From Streptomyces sp. NBC_01214 (lineage in GTDB: Bacteria > Actinomycetota > Actinomycetes > Streptomycetales > Streptomycetaceae), in contig NZ_JAPEOS010000001.1 of the NCBI RefSeq assembly GCF_026340975.1, positions 2,316,501-2,380,500 on the forward strand: a stretch of DNA of 64,000 nt. Reading direction: 5' to 3'. Position 1 is the stretch's first letter. Every line of letters begins with the position of its first letter. The notes under the pieces were generated by a model. The model worked only from the letters and a program-made list of their open reading frames with translations. It made no database searches and was not told where the DNA came from. The translations under genes were made by a program, and so were the position numbers. Positions 41,746-51,401 of the stretch are shown piece by piece.

Positions 41746-42138
41746 ATGAACATCAGCGACCTCGACAACGGCACCGGCACGGGCACCGGCGCGGGCACCG
41801 GCGCGGGCACCGGCGCGGGCGCGGCCGACGACGCCGCAGGCATCGACGAGAGCGTCACCGCCGAACTCGCCCGCCTGCGCGACAGCATCGACAACATCGA
41901 CGCCGCCGTCGTCCACATGCTCGCCGAACGCTTCAAGTGCACCCAGCAGGTCGGCCACCTCAAGGCCAGGCACCAACTGCCCCCCGCCGACCCGAGCCGC
42001 GAAGCCAGCCAGATCGCCCGCCTGCGCCAGCTCGCCGAGAACGCCAAACTCGACCCCGCCTTCGCCGAGAAGCTCCTCAACTTCATCATCGCCGAGGTCA
42101 TCCGCCACCACGAGACGATCGCTGCGGGCGAAGAGTAG
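41746..42138 (+). CDS. Chorismate mutase (AroQ class)
   Basis: Protein of 130 residues. After an odd N-terminal repeat of Gly-Thr/Ala (NGTGTGTGAGTGAGTGAG, coded by a 12-bp tandem repeat at 41768-41820) comes an AroQ helical domain: LARLRDSIDNIDAAVVHMLA, ERFKCTQQVGHLKARHQLPP, DPSREASQIARLRQLAEN and NFIIAEVIRHHETIA. Converts chorismate to prephenate for Phe/Tyr synthesis. The visible Arg and Lys positions fit the family. Confidence 0.88.
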   Translation: MNISDLDNGTGTGTGAGTGAGTGAGAADDAAGIDESVTAELARLRDSIDNIDAAVVHMLAERFKCTQQVGHLKARHQLPPADPSREASQIARLRQLAENAKLDPAFAEKLLNFIIAEVIRHHETIAAGEE

Positions 42139-42179
42139 AAGCAGGGGGTCCGGCCGCCCACTGGGGCAGCATGGGCCCC

Positions 42180-44720
42180 ATGTCCGCACTGACGCGCAAC
42201 GAAGCGCAGCTCCGAGCCCAGCTCCTCGACGTCCACCACTACGCCGTCACGCTCGACCTGACCGGCGACGACGAGACCTTCGACTCCACCACCGTCGTCC
42301 GGTTCACGGCACGCACCGCCGGGGACACCTTCATCGAGCTGAAGCCCGTCGAGCTGCGCTCGGCCACCCTCGACGGCAACCCCCTCGACCCGGCCACCCT
42401 CGCCGACGACCGCCTCCCGCTCAACGGCCTCGGCGAAGGCGCACACGAGCTGCGCCTCGACACCCGCATGCGCTACTCGCGCACCGGCGAGGGCCTGCAC
42501 CGCTTCACCGACCCCGCCGACGACCAGACGTACGTCTACAGCCAGATGTTCCTGGACGACGTCCAGCGGGTCTTCCCGGCCTTCGACCAGCCCGACCTCA
42601 AGGCCGTCTTCGAATTCACCGTCACCGCCCCCGCCCACTGGACCGTCCTCGCCAACGGCATCACCACCCGCACCGCCGCCGCCCCCGACAACAGCGGCGC
42701 AGCCATCTGGCAGTCCGCCCCCACCCCCCTCATCTCCACCTACCTCGCCGCCGTCGCCGCCGGCCCCTGGCACAGCATCCGCACCGCACACGCCGGACTG
42801 CCCTTCGGCATCCACTGCCGCCAGTCCCTCGCACCCCACATGGACGTCGACGCCGAAGAAATCCTTTCCATCACCAAGGCCTGCTTCGACCGGTACCAGG
42901 AGAAGTTCACCGAGCCCTACCCGTTCGACTCCTACGACCAGGCCTTCGTACCCGAGTTCAACGCCGGCGCCATGGAGAACCCCGGACTCGTCACCTTCCG
43001 CGACGAGTTCATCTTCCGCTCTGCCGTCACCGACACCGAACGCCAGTCCCGCGCCATGGTCATCGCCCACGAGATGGCCCACATGTGGTTCGGCGACCTC
43101 GTCACCCTCGCCTGGTTCGACGACATCTGGCTCAACGAATCCTTCGCCGAGTACATGGGCTACCAGACCCTCACCGAAGCCACCCGCTTCACCGACACCT
43201 GGACCGACTTCGGCGTCACCCGCAAGCCCTGGGGCTACGACGCGGACCAGCGCCCCTCCACCCACCCCGTCGCCCCCGCCCCCGAAGACGTCCCCGACAC
43301 CGCCTCCGCCCTCCTCAACTTCGACGGCATCTCCTACGCCAAGGGCGCCTCCGCCCTGCGCCAACTCGTCGCCTGGCTCGGCGAGAAGGACTTCCTGGCC
43401 GGCATCAACACCCACTTCGCCCGCCACAAGTTCGCCAACGCCTCCCTTGCCGACTTCATCGACTCCCTCGCCGCCCACACCGAACGCGACGTCCGCGCCT
43501 GGGCCGACATCTGGCTGCGCACCACCGGCATCGACACCCTTACCCCCCGCATCGAGGAGTCCGAAGGCCGCCCCGACACCGCCGCCGGCTGGACCCTCGC
43601 CGTCGACCGCCGCGGCAGCCGCCCCCACCACATCGCCGTCGGCGTCTACGACCGCGACCCCGTCGACGGCCGCTTCCTCGAACTGCGCGAACTCCTCGAC
43701 CTCGACATCCCCTCCGACGAGGTCATCTCCGCGGCCGGACCCCGCCCCGCCCTGCTCCTCCTCAACGACGTCGACCTCACCTATGCCAAGGTCCGCCTCG
43801 ACGAAACCTCCGTCGAAACGGTCCTGCGCGGCCTCTCCGGCATCCCCGAGGCTCTCACCCGCGCCGTCGTCTGGAACTCCCTGCGCGACATGGTCCGCGA
43901 CGGGGAACTCGACCCGCACGACTACCTCGCGACCGCCTCGGCCCACCTGCCGGAGGAGGACGACCTGGCCATCGTCCAGGGCGTCCTCGCCTTCGCCCGC
44001 ACCCAGGTCGCCGTACGCTACGTCGCCCCCGAGGAACGGACCGCCGCGCTCGCCACCCTCACCACCATCGCCCGCGACCTGCTGCGGCGCACCGAGGACG
44101 GCTCCGAGCCCGGCATGCGGCTGACCGCCGTACGCACCCTCGTCGACAGCGCCACCCAGCCCGACACCATCGCCGCCTGGCTCGCCGACGACACCGTCCC
44201 CGGCGGCCCCGCGCTCGACCCCGAACTGCGCTGGCGCATCCTCGGCCGCCTCGCCGTCCTCGGCGCCGTCGGGGAGGACGAGATCGACGCCGCCCTCGAC
44301 GCCGACACCAGCGCCACCGGCCAGGAAGGCGCCGCCCGCTGCCGCGCCGCCCTCCCCACCGCCGAGGCCAAGGCCGCCGCCTGGGACCGCCTCTTCCGCG
44401 ACGACAGCCTGTCCAACTACCTCTTCAGCGCCACCGCCCAGGGCTTCTGGCAGCCCGAACAGGCCGAACTGCTCACGCCGTACGTCACCCGCTACTACCC
44501 GGAGGCCGTCGCCCTCGGCGCCCGCCGCGGCCCGGCCATCGGCGAGGCCGCCGGCCGCTGGGCGTTCCCCGTGTACGCCATCGACGAGTCCAACCTCCAG
44601 GCCGGCCACACCTGCCTCACGAACCCGGACATCATCCCCCTCCTGCGCCGCAAGCTGGTCGACCAACTCGACGACCTCGCCCGCGCCCTCAAGGTCCGCC
44701 GGCCCTCTGCCGAGAGCTAG
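42180..44720 (+). CDS. pepN: Aminopeptidase N (M1 zinc metallopeptidase)
   Basis: Protein of 846 residues. GAMEN substrate motif at 263-267 and HEMAHMWFGDLVT with zinc ligands His297 and His301 and the third ligand Glu320 in NESFAEYMGYQ. The ERAP1-like C-terminal half is complete. Cytoplasmic, releases N-terminal residues from peptides. ATG 42180 is chosen; ATG 42171, three codons earlier, is possible. The length fits Streptomyces PepN. Confidence 0.94.
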   Translation: MSALTRNEAQLRAQLLDVHHYAVTLDLTGDDETFDSTTVVRFTARTAGDTFIELKPVELRSATLDGNPLDPATLADDRLPLNGLGEGAHELRLDTRMRYSRTGEGLHRFTDPADDQTYVYSQMFLDDVQRVFPAFDQPDLKAVFEFTVTAPAHWTVLANGITTRTAAAPDNSGAAIWQSAPTPLISTYLAAVAAGPWHSIRTAHAGLPFGIHCRQSLAPHMDVDAEEILSITKACFDRYQEKFTEPYPFDSYDQAFVPEFNAGAMENPGLVTFRDEFIFRSAVTDTERQSRAMVIAHEMAHMWFGDLVTLAWFDDIWLNESFAEYMGYQTLTEATRFTDTWTDFGVTRKPWGYDADQRPSTHPVAPAPEDVPDTASALLNFDGISYAKGASALRQLVAWLGEKDFLAGINTHFARHKFANASLADFIDSLAAHTERDVRAWADIWLRTTGIDTLTPRIEESEGRPDTAAGWTLAVDRRGSRPHHIAVGVYDRDPVDGRFLELRELLDLDIPSDEVISAAGPRPALLLLNDVDLTYAKVRLDETSVETVLRGLSGIPEALTRAVVWNSLRDMVRDGELDPHDYLATASAHLPEEDDLAIVQGVLAFARTQVAVRYVAPEERTAALATLTTIARDLLRRTEDGSEPGMRLTAVRTLVDSATQPDTIAAWLADDTVPGGPALDPELRWRILGRLAVLGAVGEDEIDAALDADTSATGQEGAARCRAALPTAEAKAAAWDRLFRDDSLSNYLFSATAQGFWQPEQAELLTPYVTRYYPEAVALGARRGPAIGEAAGRWAFPVYAIDESNLQAGHTCLTNPDIIPLLRRKLVDQLDDLARALKVRRPSAES

Positions 44721-45247
44721 CCGCTAGCCGGGGGACCGGGGCGGGTCCGGAAGCCGGCGAACCGATGCCCCGACCCCGCCCCGCTCCCGGCTACGCCACC
44801 CCCGGCCCCCGGCGGTGCTGGCCGAACCGGTTACCCGGCCCCGGCTCCCGGCTGCGCCCGGCCTTGCCCCCCCCGGCCGTGCCCGGCCCCTCGGCCGCGC
44901 CCGGCCCCCGACCCGGTCTTTGGTTGCGCCGGCCTTGTCCTTGGCTGCGCCGGCCCTACCCTCCCGGTCACGCCGGGCCGCTGGTCCCCGGCCGGGCCTG
45001 TCCCTGGCCCCCGGCCCCCGACCCGGCTCCGGGCCCGGCTCTTGGCCGTGCCGGCACTGCCCTCCCGGCCGTGCCCGGCCTGGCTCTCTCGGCTGGCCCT
45101 GGCCCCCCGGGCCCCCGGCTGCCTGCTCCGGACAAACCCCGGCGGTTACCCCATTCGGGTCTGATCGTTGTACCGGCCGGGTGCGGTGCGGCCGGGTGCG
45201 GTGCCCGCCCCGACCGACCCGCACCCGGCCAGCCCCGGAGGACCCCG
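44721..45247. other. C-rich low-complexity intergenic region
   Basis: 527 bases with no gene that I can support. From about 44780 to 45130 the plus strand is a run of degenerate CCCGGCC/GCCGGCC/CCTTGGC words, e.g. GCGCCGGCCTTGTCCTTGGC repeated with changes. This looks like expanded, decaying short repeats. The right end should hold the promoter of the decarboxylase gene. I looked for an iron box (TTAGGTTAGGC type) and saw none. Confidence 0.6.
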
Positions 45248-46648
45248 ATGACCGCGCCGCCCGGCCACCGCGCAACACCCCCGCTCGCCGGAGGCCCCGA
45301 CGGGCCCGCCGCCCTGCGCCCCCTCCTCGACACCGTCCTCGACGCCCTCACCGCCGGCGCCCACGACCGCGGCGGCCCCCTCCCCGCCGGCGGCCCCGAC
45401 ACCGTCACCGCCCGCGTCCACGCCGCCCTCGGCGACACCGGCGTACTCCCCGCCCACGGCACCGGCGCCCACGAAGCCCTCCGCACCCTCGTCCACGCCC
45501 TCGCCGCCGGCGCCGCCGACCCCGCCGACCCCCTCTGCGCAGCCCACCTGCACTGCCCCCCGCTCGCCGTCGCGGCCGCCGCCGACCTCGCCGCCTCCGC
45601 CCTGAACCCCTCCCTCGACTCCTGGGACCAGGCCCCCGCCGCCTCCGCCGTCGAAGCCCTCCTGACCCGCGCGCTCGCCGCCGAGTTCTACGACACCCCC
45701 CACGCCGACGCCCTCGTCACCACCGGCGGCACCGAAGCCAACCAACTCGCCGTCCTCCTCGCCCGCGAACGCCACGGCCCCGCCCTCACCGTCCTCCACG
45801 GAGCCAACGCCCACCACTCCGTCCCCCGCGCCGCCTGGCTCCTCGGCCTGCCCCCGGCCACCGAACTCCCCACCCCCACCGGCACCCTCGACCCCGCCCG
45901 CCTCGCCGAAGCCCTCGCCACCACCCCCGGCCCCACCCTCGTCACCGCCACCGCCGGCACCACCGACGCAGGCCTCATCGACCCGATCCACCCCATCGCC
46001 GACCTCTGCGACCGCTACGGCGCCGACCTCCACATCGACGCCGCCTACGGCGGCCTCCTCACCCTCAGCCCCCGTCACCGCGACCAACTCGCCGGACTCG
46101 GCCGCGCCCACTCCCTCACCATCGACCTGCACAAACTCGGCTGGCAGCCCGTCGCCGCAGGCCTCCTCGCCGTCCCCGACACCGCCCTCCTGGCCCCCCT
46201 CGCCCACCAGGCCGACTACCTCAACGCCACCGACGACACCGAAGCGGGCCTGCCCGACCTCCTCGGCCGCTCCCTGCGCACCACCCGCCGCCCCGACGCC
46301 CTCAAGATCGCCACCACCCTCCGCGCCCTCGGCCGCGACGGCCTCGCCGCACTCATCGACCGCACCATCGACACCGCGCACCACCTCGCCCGACTCCTCG
46401 ACGCCCACCCCGGCTTCGAACTCCACGCACCCCCCACCCTCACCACCGTCCTCTTCCGGCCCACCCACGCCGACGACGACCACCTCGCCACCCTGCGCCG
46501 CACCCTCCTGCACCAAGGCCGCGCCGTCCTCGGCCGCACCCACGCCGACGGCCGCCTCTGGCTCAAAGCCACCCTGCTCAACCCGCACACCACAGCGGGG
46601 GACCTGGACACCCTCATTTCCCTCCTGGAAGGCAGCACCCACCGATGA
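45248..46648 (+). CDS. Pyridoxal-phosphate decarboxylase, DesA-like
   Basis: Protein of 466 residues of the group II decarboxylase family: LNPSLDSWDQAPAASAVEAL, TTGGTEANQLAVLLA, TATAGTTDAGLIDPIHPIAD, HIDAAYGGLL and SLTIDLHKLGWQPV with PLP lysine 296. Its 3' end is coupled (ATGA) to a siderophore N-hydroxylase. That pairing resembles desA-desB of desferrioxamine synthesis, where lysine is decarboxylated to cadaverine and then N-hydroxylated. No DesC/DesD follows. Substrate could be Lys, Orn or another amino acid. Confidence 0.83.
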   Translation: MTAPPGHRATPPLAGGPDGPAALRPLLDTVLDALTAGAHDRGGPLPAGGPDTVTARVHAALGDTGVLPAHGTGAHEALRTLVHALAAGAADPADPLCAAHLHCPPLAVAAAADLAASALNPSLDSWDQAPAASAVEALLTRALAAEFYDTPHADALVTTGGTEANQLAVLLARERHGPALTVLHGANAHHSVPRAAWLLGLPPATELPTPTGTLDPARLAEALATTPGPTLVTATAGTTDAGLIDPIHPIADLCDRYGADLHIDAAYGGLLTLSPRHRDQLAGLGRAHSLTIDLHKLGWQPVAAGLLAVPDTALLAPLAHQADYLNATDDTEAGLPDLLGRSLRTTRRPDALKIATTLRALGRDGLAALIDRTIDTAHHLARLLDAHPGFELHAPPTLTTVLFRPTHADDDHLATLRRTLLHQGRAVLGRTHADGRLWLKATLLNPHTTAGDLDTLISLLEGSTHR

Positions 46649-48054
46649 CCGCCCAGCTCGACGCCCCCCACGACCTCGTCGGAATCGGGATCGGCCCCTT
46701 CAACCTGTCCCTCGCAGCCCTCGCCCACGGCCTGCCCCAACAAGGAATCGGCGAACTCGCCACCGCCTTCTACGACCAGCGCCGCGACTTCCGCTGGCAC
46801 CCCGGACTCCTCATCGAAGGAGCCACCCTCCAGGTCCCCTTCCTCGCCGACCTGGTCACCCTCGCCGACCCGGCCAGCCCCTGGAGCTTCCTCAGCTACC
46901 TCAAGCACAAGGAACGGCTCTTCCCGTTCTACTTCGCCGAGCAGTTCCACATCCACCGCGCCGAATACGACGCCTACTGCCGCTGGGTCGCCGGCCGCAT
47001 CCCCGGACTCCACTTCGGCCACCAGGTCGACGCCGTCCGCTGGAACCCCGAACGCGACCTCTTCGAAGTCGACTTCACCCAACTCGACGCCACCGGCGAA
47101 GCCGAAGCCCTCGGCCGCACCCACACCCGCAACCTCGCCCTCGGCATCGGCACCGCCCCCTACGTCCCCGAACCCCTGCGCCCCCTCGCCGACGCCCCCA
47201 CCGTCCCCGTCATCCACTCCGCCGACTACCTCGACAACCGCCAGCGCATCCTCGGCGCCGAACACGTCACCGTCATCGGATCGGGCCAGTCCGGCGCCGA
47301 AGTCTTCCTCGACCTCCTCCGCGCCCGCCCCGCCGGCCGCGAACGCCTCACCTGGCTCGCCCGCACCCCCTCGTTCGCCCCCATGGAGTACTCCAAGCTC
47401 GGCCTCGAACACTTCACCCCCGACTACACCCGCTACTTCCACTCCCTCCCCGAAGCCGTACGCGACCAGCTCGTCCCCACCCAGTGGCAACTCCACAAGG
47501 GCATCGACGCCGACACCATCGCCGCCATCCACGCGGAGCTCTACCGCCGCACCCTCCACGGAGGCTGGCCCGACACCGTCCTCACCCCCGGAGTCAGCGT
47601 CCGCACCGCCGGCCGCGTCGCCACCACCAAGGTCGAACTCCACCTCGAACACATCGAGCAGGGCACCCGCTCCCGCTTCACCACCGACGCCGTCGTCCTC
47701 GCCACCGGATACCAGGAGCGACCGCTCGGCAGCCTCCTCGCAGGCCTCGACCCGTACCTGCGCAAGGACTCCTCCGGCCGCCCCCGCATCGACGACCGCT
47801 ACCGGATGATCCTCGACCCCACCGTCACCGGCAGCATCTTCGTCCAGAACGGCGAACGCCACTCCCACGGCGTCGGCGCCCCCGACCTCGGCCTCGCCGC
47901 CTGGCGCAGCGCCGCCATCCTCAACACCCTCACCGGCAAGGAGCCCTACCCCCAGCCGGCCCGCACCGCCTTCACCACCTTCGGCCTCGAACAGCGCGAA
48001 CACACCCGCCCCCGCCCGGCGGGCGAACTCCGCCCCCTCGTCGACCACCCCTGA
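46645..48054 (+). CDS. Lysine/ornithine N-monooxygenase, siderophore type
   Basis: Protein of 469 residues: FAD site GIGIGPFNLSLAAL (13-26), RRDFRWHPGLLIEGATLQVP, FLADLVTLADPASPWSFLSY, YLKHKERLFPFYF, NADPH site VIGSGQSGAEVFLDLL, and the ATGY motif. This is the IucD/SidA/PvdA family that makes hydroxamate groups. It overlaps the decarboxylase gene by four bases. In DesB this enzyme hydroxylates cadaverine; here that is inference from the pair. Confidence 0.9.
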   Translation: MTAQLDAPHDLVGIGIGPFNLSLAALAHGLPQQGIGELATAFYDQRRDFRWHPGLLIEGATLQVPFLADLVTLADPASPWSFLSYLKHKERLFPFYFAEQFHIHRAEYDAYCRWVAGRIPGLHFGHQVDAVRWNPERDLFEVDFTQLDATGEAEALGRTHTRNLALGIGTAPYVPEPLRPLADAPTVPVIHSADYLDNRQRILGAEHVTVIGSGQSGAEVFLDLLRARPAGRERLTWLARTPSFAPMEYSKLGLEHFTPDYTRYFHSLPEAVRDQLVPTQWQLHKGIDADTIAAIHAELYRRTLHGGWPDTVLTPGVSVRTAGRVATTKVELHLEHIEQGTRSRFTTDAVVLATGYQERPLGSLLAGLDPYLRKDSSGRPRIDDRYRMILDPTVTGSIFVQNGERHSHGVGAPDLGLAAWRSAAILNTLTGKEPYPQPARTAFTTFGLEQREHTRPRPAGELRPLVDHP

Positions 48055-48193
48055 GAAGTGCTGCCGTCCGGTGATCGAGACCCCGCCCCGACGCCCCGGG
48101 GCCACCACGAGGGGCGGGAACATTACCGGTACAACTATCCCCACCGGTCGAACGTCTCTTCTGTCGAAGAAACGTTTCCAGGGGGTTTTGTCT

Positions 48194-49390
48194 GTGAAGT
48201 TTTCCCGGATCGCCGCAGCCGTGACCACTGCTGCCCTTGCTCCGGCCGTCCTCATCGCGTCACCGGCGTTCGCCGCCGGCCCCGACGCCCCGGCCGTCGG
48301 CAACCAGCCGGCACCGACCACGCCCGACCAGGCCGTGCCCGACCAAGCCGTGCCCGACCGGACCGTGCCCAACCAGGCCGAAGAGGACCGCAAGACCATC
48401 CTCGCGATCATCGCCCACCCGATGGCCAGCGAGTTCATGAAGGAAGCCGGCCGCAAGGCCATCGCCGACGGCCCGAAGGCCATGCGCAAGTTCATCGAAG
48501 TCGACCAGCACAACATCCGCGTGGACGACTACCGCATCGCGATCCTCCGCCTCCTCCCGGACGCCGGACCCGGCCTGAAGGCAGGCATCAACAAGGTCCT
48601 CAGCGGCGGCGACGACATCGAAAAGCTGCGCCACTTCTACGACGTCACCCAGCACGAACTGCGCGGCGACGACAACAACACGATCGAAATCTCCCGGCTG
48701 ATCGACACCGGCGGCACCGCCGTGAAGGAAGCCGGCAAGAAGGCCCTGCAGGGCACCCCCGCCGACCGCGCGGAGTTCCTGAAGACCGGCCGCCACCTCG
48801 CCCAGGCCCAGGACGACCTGGTCGAACTGGCCCGCATCGACGAAGGCTGGGACGGCCCGATCCTCAGCGGGGCCATCAGCAAGCTGATGAACGGATCGCC
48901 CACCCCGTCCGAGCTGCGCCACTTCCTGAAAGTCACCCAGCACGAGCTGCGCGACCAGGACAACCGCGTCACCATCGCCCGGATCATCGACGGTGGCGGT
49001 CCCGAACTCACCAAGGCGGGCCGCGCCGCACTCGCCGGCACCCCCGCCGACCGGACCGAGTTCCTCAAGACGGGCCAGCACGAGGCCCGCACCAAGGACC
49101 AGGCCGCCAAGGACAAGGAGAAGCCCGCCCCCGGCAAGGACAACAACGGCGACAACAAGGACGGCGGCGACCAGGCCAACGCCAACGCCACCGGCACGGG
49201 CACCGGAGGCACGACCACCCTCTCCGCCAACACCACCGTCACCGCCCAGGGCCACACCGGCGCCCCCCTCGCCATCACCGGCACGGGCGACCACACCACC
49301 CTGATCGCCGGCGGCGCGGGCACCGCGCTCGTCGCCGGCGCAGGACTGCTCCTCGCCGCCCGGATGCGCCGCGCCGGCGCAGAAGGCTGA
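48194..49390 (+). CDS. Exported ALF-repeat protein with sortase LAxTG signal
   Basis: Protein of 398 residues. Signal peptide (about 1-28, ending PAFAAGP), a short VPDQAVPD repeat, then at least three ALF-type repeats (GPKAMRKFIEVDQHNIRVDD, IEKLRHFYDVTQHELRGDD, PSELRHFLKVTQHELRDQDN, each with a G-x-AL-x-G end). A Lys/Asp/Asn linker follows. At 359-363 LAITG precedes a hydrophobic segment and RMRR, the class E sortase pattern of Streptomyces. Thus probably wall-anchored. GTG 48194 follows AGGGGG. Confidence 0.83.
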   Translation: MKFSRIAAAVTTAALAPAVLIASPAFAAGPDAPAVGNQPAPTTPDQAVPDQAVPDRTVPNQAEEDRKTILAIIAHPMASEFMKEAGRKAIADGPKAMRKFIEVDQHNIRVDDYRIAILRLLPDAGPGLKAGINKVLSGGDDIEKLRHFYDVTQHELRGDDNNTIEISRLIDTGGTAVKEAGKKALQGTPADRAEFLKTGRHLAQAQDDLVELARIDEGWDGPILSGAISKLMNGSPTPSELRHFLKVTQHELRDQDNRVTIARIIDGGGPELTKAGRAALAGTPADRTEFLKTGQHEARTKDQAAKDKEKPAPGKDNNGDNKDGGDQANANATGTGTGGTTTLSANTTVTAQGHTGAPLAITGTGDHTTLIAGGAGTALVAGAGLLLAARMRRAGAEG

Positions 49391-49410
49391 CCGGAGCCCC
49401 ACCCAAAGAA

Positions 49411-49448
49411 GGGGTGGCCGGCCGCAACACACCACGGCCGGCCACCCC
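49411..49448. terminator. Hairpin between convergent genes
   Basis: GGGGTGGCCGGCCG (49411-49424) pairs exactly with CGGCCGGCCACCCC (49435-49448) around a 10-base loop, between the ALF-repeat gene and the convergent 5'-nucleotidase gene. Confidence 0.75.
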
Positions 49449-49465
49449 GCCCCGCCCAGGCCCGC

Positions 49466-51274
49466 CTAGAACACCGCGACCCCGGCCCGCGTCAGACGCC
49501 AGTCCACCGACGCGAACTGCGCCGGATCGACGGTCCCCTTCGCCTTCACCCACTGGATGATCGTGTTGCGGATCTCGTCCGAGTTCGCCCACACCTGCTT
49601 CGCCTGCGGAACGTGCGGGAAGTTACCGCCACCCGAAGCCCGGTAGTTGTTCACCGCCAGCACGAACTGCGCCGCCGGATCCACCGGCTTCCCCCGGAAC
49701 GACAACCCCGTGATCCGCGAACCCACCGGCTGCGCGATGTCGATGTCGTACACCAGCCCGTACACCGCGTCGTAGTTGTAGTCCGGCACGCCCTCCGCGT
49801 TCGTCAGCTTCGCCGGATCCACCGGAGCACCCGGCGCCGTCTGCACGTAGTACCGCGCCGAGTACTCCAGATAGTCCTTCAGCTGCGCACCCGTCAGCAG
49901 CCGCGCCTCCATCGTGTTCTCGAACGGATACAGACCCGCCGCATCCTTGATCGTCACCTGGCCCGACGGGATCGCCGCCGTCCGCGAGAAGCACGACGCC
50001 TGCGACAACACCGGCAGCGCCGCCCACTCCGAACCGGCCAGCGCCCCCTTCACCGTCTCCGCCTGCACGTGGTTGATCAGATCGATGATCGCCACGTCCT
50101 TGACCGGCCCCTCCGCCGACGACATCGCCTGCGTCGACGTACCGATCACCTGGTTCACGTACGCCACGACCTTGCGGTGTTCGTCCGACAGCAACCCCGT
50201 GATCTTCGGGTCCTCCGCCACCGTGTTCGAGTTCAGCACCTTCGCCGCGACCTTCGCCACCGACCAACGGCCCTTCGCCCACGTCAGCTCGAAGTCGAAC
50301 AACGTCAGCCGCTGCCCCCACTTCAGCGGCTCCGACAGCACCACGTCCTTGCCGGTCGCCTTGTTCTTCACCCGGTACTCGGGAATCTCCGTGTGCGCGT
50401 GCCCCACCAGGATCGCGTCGATCCCCGGCACCTGCTCCGCCACCAGCGCCGCCGCGTTCTCGACGTACGGCAGCTGGTCACCGTACGAGGACGTACCGCT
50501 CGACCCCGAGTGCGCCGACACGATCACCACGTCCGCGCCCATCGACCGCAGCTTCGGCACGTACTTCGCCGCCTGCTCCTCCAGCCCCGGGAACGTCATC
50601 TTCCCCTGCACGTTCGCCTTGTCCCACAACGCGATCCCCGGGTTCGTCAGCCCCAGCACCGCCACCTTCACGCCCCGCCCGCAGGGCGTGCGCAACGTGT
50701 GCATGCTGTACGGCGCGAACGCCGGCCGCAGCGTCTTCGCATCCAGCGCGTTCGCCCCCAACAGCGGGAAACGACACTGCTCCTCGAACTTCCGCAGCAC
50801 CGGTATGCCGTAATTGAACTCGTGGTTCCCCAGCGCCGCCGCGTCATAACCGATCGCGTTCATCGCCTGCGCCATCGGGTGCACCGGACCACGCCGCGCC
50901 GTGATCGGATCCACCTTCGCGTAGTAGTACGAAAGCTGCGTCCCCTGGATCGTGTCACCCGCGTCGATCAGCAGCGTGTTGCGCCGCCCCTTCTCCGCCC
51001 GCACCTGCTCCACCAACGTCGAAATCTTCGCCAGACCGACGTCGTTGTGCGCCTTGTCGTCGAACTCCTTGTCCGTGAAGTAGTCCCAGTTGAAGACGTT
51101 CCCGTGCAAATCGGTCGTACCCATCACCGTGAACGCGTACGTCCGCGCACCGGACCCGGACCCCTTCACCTCCTGCACGGCCGCCGCGGCCGGGGAGCTC
51201 GTGGCCCCCGCCAACGCCACGGCCGCACCCGTCGCCGCCGTGCTACCCAGGAAAGTCCTACGGTCGAACGCCAT
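49466..51274 (-). CDS. Tat-exported 5'-nucleotidase / 2',3'-cyclic phosphodiesterase-like metallophosphatase
   Basis: Protein of 602 residues. Tat-type signal DRRTFLGSTAATGAAVALAG, then a metallophosphatase domain: VMGTTDLHGN, LLIDAGDTIQG, AALGNHEFNYG, VVIVSAHSG, AILVGHAHTEIPE. The C-terminal 5'-nucleotidase domain has YPFENTMEARLLTGAQLKDY and FVLAVNNYRASGGGNFP. It releases phosphate from nucleotides outside the cell. ATG 51274 has GGGAGAT upstream. The frame is also open further upstream, without homology. Confidence 0.92.
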   Translation of the reverse strand: MAFDRRTFLGSTAATGAAVALAGATSSPAAAAVQEVKGSGSGARTYAFTVMGTTDLHGNVFNWDYFTDKEFDDKAHNDVGLAKISTLVEQVRAEKGRRNTLLIDAGDTIQGTQLSYYYAKVDPITARRGPVHPMAQAMNAIGYDAAALGNHEFNYGIPVLRKFEEQCRFPLLGANALDAKTLRPAFAPYSMHTLRTPCGRGVKVAVLGLTNPGIALWDKANVQGKMTFPGLEEQAAKYVPKLRSMGADVVIVSAHSGSSGTSSYGDQLPYVENAAALVAEQVPGIDAILVGHAHTEIPEYRVKNKATGKDVVLSEPLKWGQRLTLFDFELTWAKGRWSVAKVAAKVLNSNTVAEDPKITGLLSDEHRKVVAYVNQVIGTSTQAMSSAEGPVKDVAIIDLINHVQAETVKGALAGSEWAALPVLSQASCFSRTAAIPSGQVTIKDAAGLYPFENTMEARLLTGAQLKDYLEYSARYYVQTAPGAPVDPAKLTNAEGVPDYNYDAVYGLVYDIDIAQPVGSRITGLSFRGKPVDPAAQFVLAVNNYRASGGGNFPHVPQAKQVWANSDEIRNTIIQWVKAKGTVDPAQFASVDWRLTRAGVAVF

Positions 51275-51401
51275 GCCATCTCCCTTTCGAGGCCTGAACA
51301 ACGCGCGTAGATTCTGACCCACCAGTAACAAGCCGCAACACCCCCACCAGGTTTCGATCCGATGACCGCACCCGAACGAGCGACAGTGCGACAGTGAAAC
51401 C

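Noticed and set aside
41691..44666. 991-codon open frame on the strand opposite pepN
   Set aside because: It is the mirror frame of a high-GC gene: Gly/Val/Glu-rich, no motifs, no ribosome site, fully covered by a convincing M1 aminopeptidase.
45130..45247. Iron-box (DmdR/IdeR) upstream of the siderophore-type genes
   Set aside because: No sequence resembling TTAGGTTAGGCTCACCTAA was seen in the gap.
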